The notes under the pieces were generated by a model that searched no databases, was not told where the DNA came from, and worked only from the letters and a program-made list of their open reading frames with translations. The position numbers and the translations under genes were made by a program. This document shows positions 34,246 through 45,600 of a DNA stretch of 64,000 bases, in pieces (the stretch's first letter is position 1; every line of letters starts with the position of its first letter). The stretch comes from Aphrophora alni (Eukaryota > Arthropoda > Insecta > Hemiptera > Aphrophoridae): NCBI GenBank assembly GCA_963513935.1, contig OY740768.1:72020877-72084876 (forward strand). The letters are read 5' to 3'.

Positions 34246-35629
34246 TCAATATTTATTTATAATAAAAAACTAATTAACTGATATATATTAATGATATTAA
34301 ATTTATCATTAGCAAAGAGTAGCGAGATATTTAATCAAAATCATAATACATGACATGGACACGCTTCACAACTCCACATCCAACTTATTACCAAAATCTT
34401 TTACAATTTCTACTCTCAAATTAAAAATAAAACTTTCATTGTTTTGTTGTTTCATTTATAAGATTTTTAAATGTTGGAAACAACAACTCCATTTACGAGA
34501 GTGAATCCCATGTCTTTTATTACTTTCTCCAGTCAATTGTATAAAGTATAACAGAAACTACATCTACGTAACGCCTGCATGGTATACTACTTCAATACTG
34601 CTGTGTATTGCAAACAGCTTAATTCGGAGAATCGGGATTTTCGAAGGGATAATGAGCAACACATTTTTGGAGTTAGATTAAGTCCCTATGTATATTAAAT
34701 ATAATGTATCAGTTGATAACAGCGAATGTTCTACGGATTAATTACATACGTGTAGTTAATTAGAAGCCGTTTAATTGCCCTATTTCAAGAGTTAGGCAAT
34801 TAAACATGATTTCTTTAAAAAAGATATGAATCTCAGAATGATTCAAGTCTATTAATAAATTGTTACGATTGTTCAGTTATGAACAAATACTGGAAATTAA
34901 AAATTGAATAAAGGGGGGAAGGATTGTATTGGAATTGTATTCGGAAATACTAATAAATAAATTTGAGTTTCTTGTTGTTATTTTTTGAAGAAAAACATTC
35001 ACCTTCCCTTGTCTTTTGAATGGAACTTATGAGATTTTTCTAAAGTTAGACATCATTACAACGTTGGAAGTTTAACATTATTCTTATGGGTGATTAATCT
35101 AATATGACTTACTTGAATCAGAACCCTAAAATATAAAGCATTTTAACCGAATTTTAAAATAATGAAATTTTAGACAATAGCGGCTATTATATTATCGTGC
35201 TGGCTTTTATCATCACTCAATTCTGATATTGATCAATATGTTTGATTTTGCATTATAATAATGTGCATTAAATAATGATATTTCTCTACAAATAATATAA
35301 TAACGATTACACCCAACAAGTTCAATTTATAAATCATATAGTAATGAGCAGCAATGTGTACATTCCTAAGTATTTTATATCACCGAATATTAGGTATCAT
35401 TTTCACATAAACGATAGTTTATAACTAAAAGTGTTATATAAAATACAATATAGAAATTCAACATTACATTTAATAAAATGAAATAACTAATAATCCTTTT
35501 TGGACAGAAGTAAAACATAAAACATAAACATTAACATAAAAACATTTCGAAGCTAAACATATTTGACTAAAGTAATCAAATACTTCAAACTATATTATGA
35601 AAAATAACTCCAACATATTTCTCTCTACG
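34246..35629. other. AT-rich sequence with weak duplicated island 4
   Basis: 34,560-34,620 (ACGCCTG, then TTCAATACTGCTGTGTATTGCAAA with differences) matches about 6,090-6,150. Nothing else was recognised. Confidence 0.5.
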
Positions 35630-35865
35630 TTTCAATAGATTTTTCTGAATATGCAGTTGAACTACTTCTGCTCCATCTTTCTATGATTTATTTATTGGAT
35701 TCCCAATTTCTCCGGTCTAAATAAACAAGCACAAATTAAACGGGATAAATTCTCGCATCTCTGGAACAGAGCCAGTAATTCCATAATATCCCCTCTCCGG
35801 TATATCCTACCTCTGACCTAAAATATTTTTGGTTTTGTGATCAATAAAATCAGAGTTTGAAAGAA
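35630..35865. repeat. Duplicated island 5, downstream copy
   Basis: Partner of 7,680-7,910, with long identical segments (ACAAGCACAAATTAAACGGG and the TTCTCGCATCTCTGGAACAG region) and GTATATCCTACCTCTG. The conserved run is followed in both copies by TGTGATCAATAAA. The minus-strand frame ends ...PFNLCLFI and TAG. Confidence 0.8.
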
Positions 35866-36139
35866 TGATAGCACGTGAAGTTATTTGTTTGGTAAGTGCA
35901 AACGTAATAAAAAATATAGGAATATTTGTAGTAGATAATTTTTATGAACAAAATAAAGTATGTTTCAACTACTTTTCGAAAGCCATTTTGTAAAATAGTG
36001 AAAGGCTGTACTGCACATTATTATAGAGCTAAACAACAACAACAACAAAAAACTGCTAGTTTAATCTATATTTCAATTTAAACTGGAAACTATTCAAAAT
36101 ACAAAACTTGCACAATCTCTATTGAATTCTGAATTATTT

Positions 36140-36210
36140 CTTTTCAATTACCAAATGCTTTACTTAGATAAGGAAGAACAACACTACTAAACTTGTGGAA
36201 AAATATTTGT
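36140..36210. repeat. Duplicated island 6, downstream copy
   Basis: TTTTCAATTACCAAATG, then ACTTGTGGA at 36,190, matches 8,215-8,267 at an offset of about 27.93 kb. Confidence 0.65.
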
Positions 36211-39200
36211 AATTTTTAAAGAAATTATTGTTTCAATATTCTTATTATGTACTATTTATATTAATAAATTGTGTATACAGGATATATTTTTAATTGGGGC
36301 AGTATCTCTGTTACTATAAAAGATATATTTTATATGGAGAACACCAGCTTTACTTTTAAATTAAAAACGAAATTATGATAAATTATTTACATACAAATTT
36401 CATTTTGATCACAAAACGATGGTTTGAAACTTTTGTTAAATCGTAACCGATATTTTAGTGATGGACAATAATTCAAGTAGCCTAAATAAATAAAAATATT
36501 TCAAAAATATATAATCCGCAAAGCTGGCATTTCGTGTCGTTTCTATAAGTCACAAAAGAACGTACATCTAAATAACTATTTTATACATAGAATCCAAATT
36601 TTGTAATTTGCTTGGATAATATTTTTTACAATTATTCAAAACATTCGAATTGTATACATGTTTCAAAATATTGGTTTGTATACATGTTAACACTGTTTAA
36701 AAATAGCGTACATTTAGAGGATTCCTCGAAAACTTAACAAACGTATAGAAATACGGGATATTTTACTGTTTTCAGGAAAAACAAAATGATATCTAAATTT
36801 TTATCATAGGATGTAGCCGGAGGGGAATTGATTTAAAAATATTTTTTCATTACAATACAACAACCATATTGTTTCCCAGTGCCTCCAATATGTGAGATTT
36901 TTTTAATAAGAGGTTAGAATGGAGTTTTAGTTTGATTTGACAAACGATTCGCAACTTTAGAAAACGTTTTGATTTTAAAGTTAATTACCACGAAATTATT
37001 TTGTATCGATATTTCAATTATTTTAAAACCTAAAATAAAAATTAATCATGTTTTGTAACGTAATCATATCATTGTATATTGCGTTAATAAGGAAACTTTC
37101 ACCGTATCTATAGATTTTGAATTAATCTAATGTTTCTACGTAATCGTGGTCAAATATTTCAAATGGATACTATTTTGCAATGTTGTCATCAAAAATTAAA
37201 ATGTTTAATAGACATTACCTTCCCAGCACACATACTCGATATCTACATCCGTTCCTTAGATATAAGTATTTTTATAAAATGAACAAACGGACATTTAGAC
37301 GCCAAACATTAAAGCATTTCTAAACATAATTGTCTTGAGACTTTTGTTTATTTAGACTACTTGATTCGATCACTATTATCAAAAATATAATTGTTATTTA
37401 ACTAAACCTTCAACCCACAATGTTAAATGAAATCAACTATGCAGAAATTATTATTATAACTTTATTTCTAACGAAAAGTATGTCATGTTTCCAATTTATT
37501 ATAATGTTGTGTCTTTGATGGTTACAAGAAAGATCTTCATAACTACGTATGATTATTCATAACTTATAATAATACTACAAAATTGTTTTCAAAACATTAA
37601 AAAAAATAATAATAGAGTATTTTTATAGGTCTAACCAAAATATCCAAAAAGTCCCCCCCCCCCAATCTAACTTTTGAACGAAAGGATAAAAAACGTGTTT
37701 TGAGATAAACTTTGACTAAAGAAGTTAACTTCTGGCTTAAAGTGCTGTTTATAATAGATTTTGGAGGTAACTCACGATATATAATACCCCTTCGAGCGAT
37801 GTAATTTTTTTAGGAGTATTTCTTATATTTCAATGTATTTCCTTCCCCCAAAATTACACAAAGGAAAACTCAATAATGAAAAATAAGTTATACGCGATTA
37901 AAATAGCGACATATACATATATTTGTTAGTATAGTATTTGGCTTTGTTAATATCAGTTTGAGAAATTTTTCTGCTTTGTATTGCTCCATTTATTTCAAAT
38001 TAAGGTAATACATGTAAAGGTTTATAGTCATAGTTCTTATATAAACATCTAATCTTTTTTTTATGATTTGGAATAATTATTAATTTGAAGTTAATGTACA
38101 AATTTGGAAAATAACTACAAATGACAACTTAAACTTTATAAATGTGTTTTATTATTATCAATAATATACAAGCAGTAATTAAATAAAAACATCGTATTGT
38201 AAAATTCGATAACAACAATTGGACGAGGGAAAATATTTAACATCCACTTATTTTAAATAATGTTGTAAATATTTTATTTACACTACAAAAACAAAAATAA
38301 ATATGAAAATTTAATATAAATATTACTCCACTGAGCGATAACAAACCATGGTTTATAAACTTCGCAAATATTGCCTCAATTTAGTATTTAGAATATTGTT
38401 TTCTAAACCAATCAAATTCAAGTCGACATATCGAAATCTCTATTCACTCTATCTATCTCACTGTACACTTTTCAGATAGGTTGATTTTATATAAATAATA
38501 CCATAAGTAAAAAATATTTAGCATGGAAATTTTTCATGATTCCAAGCATATTTTCACTTAGTTTTTTATGTATCTGCCGGTTTGTCAACATTTATTGCAC
38601 ATACAAATGCTGAACATGAGCTATTTTTCTCTCATGTACGTCCTATTTAAGAAAACAATACTGAAAAGCCACTTGTACATGACCACAATTTTGAGGTTTT
38701 CAAGAACCTGATATAGGTACTTCCTAAATTCATCTAAACATGAGACTAATTAATATGTAAAGTTGTATGACGTTAAAGATCTACAGATGGAAAATTATTT
38801 TCCTAAAAAAAATTACTAAATATTAACAAATAGGTGGCCATTGAATCATTGTAATGTTTAACGCACTTGTCCAGCGATTTACATAATTAAGCCCATTTAC
38901 AGACAGTAGTCAAAGACTATCTAGCAAAAATTTCACTTTTTGTGTAGTGAAGAAAAATCCTGAGCAAGGTGTTGTTAGGAATTAGGATAGTTTTAGTTAG
39001 AAATATAGTCTTAGTTCTTTTTAAGAAGCCAGTTTGACAACAATTACTGTGACAGACCTGGAAACGTAATGAAATTTCTTACCAAACAAGCAAGGCCGAC
39101 GTAATTGATGCTACAACAATATATAAACCTTTGGGTTGGAGTATTTTTGGTCACTGGGCCAAGAGAAGGTGCTGGAGGAATTCTTGAAGATAGCCAGACA

Positions 39201-39825
39201 GTCTTGACGTGTAAGAGCTTCCTGGGAGAATTGAGACTTCGGACGAGCATCCATAAGAATTGTAAACAAGGTGAGTAAACTTCGTGTATAAATCTTATAA
39301 TTATTTCTGAGACACGTCATTATAAACTATAACATAGAATCAGATCTGTGGGTCACAACAATTAGAGTCATTCTGAATTCTTAGTAATTAAGAAGATTAA
39401 AATATTTGTAATGAGTATATTAGAGAACTAAAGCAAATAGTCCAGTTGTATTAAATAATAAAGAACCATTAATTAGATAACTGAACCACTGATTTGATTA
39501 TATTAAAAATAAAGAACTCAGGCAGTTTAAAGAGGAACCAATCCTAACAGTGTACTTACATAAGTCAGTAGGTTTTAGTCCATCCTAACCGCCTAACTCA
39601 CTTACCAGTAACAAGCAATTGGTTACCACTTTATTGTGATGACATTGATTTCTAATTTTATGTTTTAATGCAATGCTTTTAGTCTCATTGGTCACGAACA
39701 CCTTTTTAAGTCCCAATGAAATATGCAGTATGGATAAACCAGTGCTTTAACAAAGCTGAAATGTACTTTGTTCCGACACACCTGTATGACTGATGTTCTC
39801 CAGACTTATTATCGTAAGCCCACAC
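36211..39825. other. AT-rich sequence, nothing recognised
   Basis: No gene was recognised. A C run occurs at about 37,654-37,663. At 39,040-39,330 there is a GC-richer patch with two overlapping minus-strand open frames (39,044-39,250 and 39,111-39,320) that carry no domain I recognise; it may belong to the LINE relic that follows or be an unrelated old exon. Confidence 0.5.
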
Positions 39826-39829
39826 AGAT

Positions 39830-40460
39830 TTAAGGAACTGTTTTTGTGAACGTTGTTATCCGCTGCTGTAAGGAGTGCTTCCGTATAACACTGTACTGCT
39901 TTATTAATAGGATCGACATTATTATAAATAGGTGATATAAATTCATTAGTGAAACTTTCTCATTTTGCTTTACGCAAAATCCATCTGGGAAGACGAGCAT
40001 TACAGTGCGAGCAGTCAGAAAATATAAGCTTTACTGGAGCCTGATCACTACTATAAGTGTCAGTAAGAACGGACCACTCAAATTTAGTGGGAAGATATGG
40101 ACTACAAAATGACCAGTCGACAGTTGTCCAATCATCTGTAGAAGCCGCTACATGAGTTAGTGACCCATCGTTGAGCAGAATCAAATCCAAATTGGATCGA
40201 ATCCTGTCAATGCGGTTCCCAATAGGGCTCCAGGTATTTGATCCCCAAGTATAGTGGTGAGCATTAAAATATCCCACCAAAAGAAATGAGGCAGGTATGA
40301 GGTCACTGTTTAATGATTTATCACAACTCAGATATCCACTAAAAGGTTAATAAATGTGCATACACTTGAGTTCAAGTTGATCTCTTTTATTTTTCAGATA
40401 CATTTTACGAACAGGTTATCATCTAAGATTAAACCCGGATATTTTGTATCATTGGTATGT
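39830..40460 (-). pseudogene. Non-LTR retrotransposon (LINE) endonuclease relic
   Basis: This is a fragment of a LINE pol protein, covering the apurinic-type (EEP) endonuclease that nicks target DNA for retrotransposition. Reading on the minus strand: a decayed NSSVCTF region (about 40,375, shifted frame), SDLIPASFLLVGYFNAHHYT (about 40,250-40,310), TWGSNTW...GNRIDRI, LDLILLNDGSLTHV, VDWSFCSPYLP, FEWSVLTDTYSSDQAP and, after a stop, NNVDPINKAVQCYTEALLTAA. This order matches Jockey/I-type LINE endonucleases. The GDFN catalytic Asp is Tyr (GYFN) and the SDH catalytic His is Gln (SDQ), so the enzyme would be dead. No reverse transcriptase follows. It is a 5'- and 3'-truncated relic. Confidence 0.85.
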
Positions 40461-41995
40461 AGAATTATTTGCTGATTTATTATTACTGGTTATAATACTT
40501 CCCTTATTATTAATTCCTTTATTAGAGATAATAATAATATATTTCTGTATCCAAGTCGCCCCATTGTACTCTGAACTTACAATCGAATAAATATAACATC
40601 AGGATTTAGCTAATTTTCTGAGACAAATCATATATCTAGGTAAAACTGCAAGCCTGGATGAAAAAATATGTCAGAAACATTGGCAAAGTTCAGGAATATG
40701 CTTAAGTAAATCAGTTTTCTTTCAAAGTTCTATAAAATCAATAGTAATACGATACACTTAACCTGTGGTCGAATGCTTAATACGGATTCCAAACTAGTGT
40801 GACAACATAAGCTGTCAATTAAGTAGTTTCTCAAACAGATTGGCAATCGTTGTCAACATGGATATTGGCCGACCAGGATATGTGAGTGAAAAAAGAGAAC
40901 AATTACGACCTCTGAACTTTTACCGAGTATATCAACGTTTCCTAAACGCAGCAAACCATTATTTCAACATTTTCAGTCCACACTTATAAAAATACATCAA
41001 CAATGAATAAAAAATTAATTAAACTTTTTTAAATCAATATAAACTATCCGAAGTATTAAAACAACGCAGAGATGGGTAAGATTAAATGCCAAAATGTGGA
41101 ACCTTAAATGTTCTAACTGCTCTGTGAAATGAAAAATTATGAAACAGAATTTGTTAATCCTCAGTATTGCAATTGTTTTATTAATTTAAAAAAATATTAC
41201 GTCCAGATAAATTGTTCACACAGTAAACAAAACAATTAAACATTATTTACAACAAGTGGGTGTTAAATATAGGCTAATTCATGAACAACTCTTGACTGTT
41301 CAGTGTTTTCATATGGCAAACATTTTCACATAAATATTATTGAAAATAATCACAGATAATGCAAAACATATTTTATAAATTTATTAAACTGATATATAGG
41401 CTCTATATAATTAAAAAAATTATAACTTCATATATCAATATTACGTATTGGTTTTAAATTGATAATCAATTGCAAAATTATATAATTTAATAAGGTATAG
41501 CTATCTCCACTGTATACCAAAATAAACTTGCATTGTAAGCTTGTTGTTCTGAACGTCGTGGACATGACCGTGATTATACTTAATTGCATGACCAGCGCAG
41601 TATAGGGCGATGAATGTAGAGCACAACAAATTCTTCTTTGACGCAAAGTAACCCTGGTATTAAGTTCAGAACAAAGTGAAACCCAGTCACGACGAAAAAA
41701 CAACCTATAGAAATAATTTCGCCCATCTGCTTCTTTTTATGATATCAGATTGTACAGATTGTTGTCTGGTTAAGATATCTAATAATTTATCTGAAGCCAA
41801 AGTATTATTTCTAAAACAAATGATACAATATCCTGATCACTACATGTTCTATTTGTATTAATGTGTCCGAAGATGAACGAAGACTCAAATGAACGAATCC
41901 AATTTCATCATATTTTATGTCCACTTTACTTTCTTACATGTGAGTCGTATAGAGAAAAATAAGTGTAGGTCAAATAATCGATGTCGAGTTTTTGC
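40461..41995. other. AT-rich sequence, nothing recognised
   Basis: No domain was recognised. The open frames at 41,428-41,703 (minus) and 41,676-41,861 (plus) overlap each other on opposite strands and have no family features. Confidence 0.55.
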
Positions 41996-41999
41996 AGAT

Positions 42000-42402
42000 A
42001 AATCTGTTTTGAGATCCAATGAATAAAAAGGGTGATTTTATGACCGTCTGTCAATAATCTGTTCATTGGTCTATCGTGCAAACCAATAGACCGATTATAT
42101 TGAAATTTAGCCTCTAAGGACTTTTATCATCATCTCATTATGGGTTTACAACCAAATCGGCCATGAGACTGTTATCAAAGTCTGCATTTTTCAAAACTGT
42201 CAGTACCAATATCGATCAAGTTTTATTAAAATGTAAAGATTAACGACGAAACCGGCTTGCATAATATCAAGACAAAAACAATATTATGGTTCAGGAATAT
42301 ACCTTAACAGCCGTTGTTAAAAACTATATTTAAAACAAATAGTATGTACGCTCATGCATATTTAAGACTTAAGCGTACCAAGTTTAGATCCTATTTAAAT
42401 GG

Positions 42403-42420
<18 letters not shown>
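42000..42420. repeat. Dispersed repeat family copy 2
   Basis: Matches 16,480-17,110: CCGTCTGTC, GATTATATTGAAATTTAG, AAATCGGCC, TGTTATCAAAG and ACTTAAGCGTACCAAGTTTAG leading to CCTATTTAAAT. It is followed immediately by a TA array, while copy 1 is followed by TTTATATACTTTAATATC. The CGTCTGTC...ACCGATT.T..TGAAATTTAG format is common in arthropod dispersed repeats. Confidence 0.6.
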
Positions 42421-42463
<43 letters not shown>

Positions 42464-42474
42464 ATAATTATATA
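42408..42474. repeat. (TA)n microsatellite at repeat end
   Basis: About 30 TA units, interrupted once by TTA, located directly at the end of the dispersed repeat copy. Confidence 0.95.
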
Positions 42475-43895
42475 TATTTAAACCAACAACCACCAATATT
42501 TTATGTGTGGATTTTTTTTTGTGGTTGATGTTTAATTAGTTTTGGGGATAATTGCGTGGTTATATTAGCACCGAGTATTGCATTAAATATACAACAAAAT
42601 TTTTCAATGAACATTTCTGGTAAATATTCACTTTTATGAGTGAAATTGGTAATCGTCATTATAGCTCGGGCACAAAACAAAATAATTATCAACGGAAAAA
42701 CTTCATTAATTGTGTTCTAGTGTTCTCTACCGATACATCAGTTTATAGGTTTTAGATATTTTAATAACAAAAATATGACAATTATAAAATTTTGTTATTT
42801 TACGATTATTTTTTATTTCAAAAATAACAAGTTAATTGCTATAGTTTCAAACAGGTTTTTTTTATTATTTTGTTGTTGTCTAAATCAAGATTAACAACAG
42901 CCTTTAAAAAATTCACTATTTGATAGGTCTAGATAAAATTAATAGCATTGATCGACAATAAAAGGTAATAACCTAGGAAAAAAATTTATTTCATCAATTC
43001 CAATCACTCTCTGTATTTACCTGAGGCAAGAGATATTCATTATTTATTTACAAACAGCGTTTTCTTTAAGTTATTCACTAAAATAGGGGTGACATCCTTA
43101 ATATAAAAAAGTAACGAACTACAAGTTAATGGGTTGTTATCGAAAGGAAATATTTAACGTTTCTATAATATTATATATAAAATGGGGCGTTATATTCACC
43201 AGATTATTTACATTTATACATGTAACGATAAACAAGTAGAAAATAAACACGAATATGCAAGTACATTTTTTTTTTTAATTTATATGTACGAAACCTGTCG
43301 CGCTGAAACAAATCAAACGTGCTAGTACTGAATTACTAAAATAACTCACTGTGAATATCTCAGTAAAATATAATAAAATATCTGTCTGTATTAATGAGAT
43401 ACTAGGGAACCCCTTCCACCATAAACACAGTACTCGTTGCAAATATCGATAAGTATATACTCCTTTCTTTTGTATGTTTGATGACGGAGGATTGTGGCCT
43501 TACGTATTGTGTAAAGTCAAATACTTTTTAAAAAACTATAATCGTACTGAATCAATTTGCAGTACAAGGAGTTGGCTCTGGTTATTTCTGGAAACTTAGC
43601 TTCCCACTGGTTAATACGAAATGCTTTCATAAAAATAGGTATGATAACTTCTCTTTTTGTCGGATATCTGTGTTCTGCCTCAGTTATATTATTTTATTCT
43701 TTGTTATGTTTGTGGTTAATAAAGTGTGGAATTACAGTTACAGTATAGAGAAACAAGTAACAAATTTAATTAAAGTGTCCCAAAAATCGTAATGATACAA
43801 AATGTCATCAAAATTGATCAACAAAAAAAGGGATCAAATGAACGGAAAAATGTTATCAATATTATTTCTTTTAGGTCAGAAAAAAAACTGTGTAA
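42475..43895. other. AT-rich sequence with a ratchet-like splice junction
   Basis: No gene was recognised. On the minus strand TATCTCTTGCCTCAG is directly followed by GTAAATACAG (junction at plus 43,020/43,021). This is a strong 3' splice-site-like sequence abutting a moderate 5' splice-site-like sequence. Without transcripts it is only a candidate. Confidence 0.4.
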
Positions 43896-44700
43896 TTGAA
43901 AAAGTGTACCCTAAAAAAAGCGTTGAAATTGAAACAGCTGAAGTTCATAATTTTACATGAGGCTTTTTCAACGTTTTTTAATCTGTATCCGTCAATATAC
44001 TACCGATAAAATATAACTTTCTGCTCAGAAATTTTTTTTAAATGATATTTTAATATTAATATGTCGATAGAAGATTTTATTGAGATCTAAAGTTCAGAAT
44101 AATACTGAAGTTATACAACATATAACACTCAATACAAGTTTTGAAGACACCTCAAATTTCCACAACGTAATAATTTTGAATCTGTTACTAAGGTTTGATA
44201 GTGATAGAAAAAACCTTTTTCAACATTTAGCCGGTTTTTAATTTTTTTTAAATCCAATCGTTGAATATTTAGAAAAATTGATGTAGCAATAAAATATTTC
44301 CCCTATATATAAAATGTTTTAAATTGTAATAGTAGAGTTTTTAAGTATATGTCTATTGGTTGACAAGTTGTCGCAGTTTAAATGAAACAGTGTGCCGTCA
44401 AAAAAGGGATTTAAGACAGCTGAAATTCTTATTTTACATGAGATGTTTGCATAGCTGTAAAATTTCTACACTTTTTGTATGGTTATGGAAGTATACAGTA
44501 GAGTTTTGCATACGTTTTGTAAGTGTATGAGAATTTACCATTCTGTTCAGATATTTATGGGATATAAAATATTTATATTGAAAGGATTTTGATATGCCAA
44601 GAAAAGATTTTATGGAGGCCCAAAATTAAGACCTTGTACCAAAATTTATATCTAAATAAATGTCTAAAACACATCAAATTTCGACAAAGTGTCTTCTTTA
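43896..44700. repeat. Diverged direct duplication, two units of ~500 bp
   Basis: The first unit (about 43,900-44,180) and the second (about 44,395-44,695) share ordered landmarks: CAGCTGAA(G/A)TTC, TTTTACATGAG, TTCTG(C/T)TCAGA, ATATGTCGATAGAAGATTTTAT against ATATGCCAAGAAAAGATTTTAT, and ACA(C/T)(C/A)TCAAATTTC(C/G)ACAA. The offsets range from about 490 to 520 bases, so small indels have accumulated. No coding frame is preserved between the two, which points to an old non-coding tandem duplication or two ends of an unknown repeat. Confidence 0.7.
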
Positions 44701-45078
44701 TAATATATGAACACTCACGTAAAATTTAGTAGTGATTGGCGAATTAAAAAAAAAATACAACACCCAAAAAATGGTAAAATACTGATCTCATTATAACGAA
44801 CGTTGGCGTTAGCATGAGGGAAATCGGAATAACTAGAATTTCTATATTTGACATTCGATTGGTAATTCAAATTGTCAAAAAACCCCACTGTACAACAATA
44901 TAGATATACGTTCATATAAATTGATGACTGTCTATTTAAAAAAAGAAAAAAAGAAAAGTATTTACATCCTTTACTATTGTACAATTGTATTTATGACATA
45001 ACTTCAAGATCTATAGAGTGAATATACTTATCTAATTAATAAGACTTCAAGATAAATGAATAACTAGCTATGTATAGT

Positions 45079-45230
45079 ACTTACGTGTATGGACAGACTG
45101 CACATCTTACGTTTTCATTGTCTTACCTGAAAAAAAACAAACCAAATGTATGATTTTATTTTTATTACTGGTGTGGCTATTTTACAGGAGATATTTGAAT
45201 AAACTAATGTATTTATAAGAGACTAGCTGA
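45079..45230 (-). other. Exon-like island 7 with abutting splice signals, downstream copy
   Basis: On the minus strand a T8 tract and CAG (plus 45,127-45,129) are followed directly by GTAAGACAAT, and after 42 bases (45,085-45,126) by GTAAGTACT. The upstream copy at 16,302-16,349 has the same arrangement with 39 bases. Similarity extends about 100 bases into the T-rich side (up to the ATAAGAGACTAG/ATGAGAGACTC phrase) but only about 10 bases past the downstream donor. All three frames of the 42-base interval contain a stop, so it does not look protein-coding as an isolated exon. Confidence 0.5.
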
Positions 45231-45425
45231 CACACCAGAAAGTTTATGTTGTTGTAAAAACTAAAAACTGCAACTCTAAACTAACTTGCAATTTACGTCC
45301 ATCAGTATAGATATTTCAATTAAATTTTGTCTTTTATTAATGTCACCTACCGACATTTATCTCTATCTATCTCTTACAAGCACACACACGCAAACGTACA
45401 CGAACACGCGCGCGCACACACAATA
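45215..45425. other. Possible dispersed-repeat edge and CA/CG-rich patch
   Basis: GAGACTAGCTGACACACCAG near 45,221 resembles the CTAGCTGACCCG... phrase that begins or ends many copies of insect dispersed repeats. 45,377-45,421 is an alternating CA/CG tract (ACACACACG...CGCGCGCACACACA). Confidence 0.3.
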
Positions 45426-45479
45426 TTTATAATTTAATATTAAAATTTAATAACAATAAGTCACATAGAAAACTCCTAA

Positions 45480-45600
45480 TATTTATTTAATACTATGATG
45501 TATTAAATATGTCATACATCATTATTAAATATGTCATACATCATGTATTTAATATGACACATATTAGTCAATGATGTGTTAGTAAAGATAACAAATTGTA
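45480..45600. repeat. Short tandem and inverted repeat cluster
   Basis: TATTAAATATGTCATACATC occurs twice in tandem (about 45,501 and 45,524). Flanking complements (ATGATGTATT, GTATTTAATATGACACAT) let the cluster form alternative hairpins. Confidence 0.6.

Noticed and set aside
37654..37663. C run as part of an element terminus
   Set aside because: An isolated homopolymer without associated repeats.
43557..43748. Hydrophobic 63-codon frame resembling a membrane segment
   Set aside because: Hydrophobicity follows from T-rich codons; the first codon at this position is not ATG and no family features are visible.
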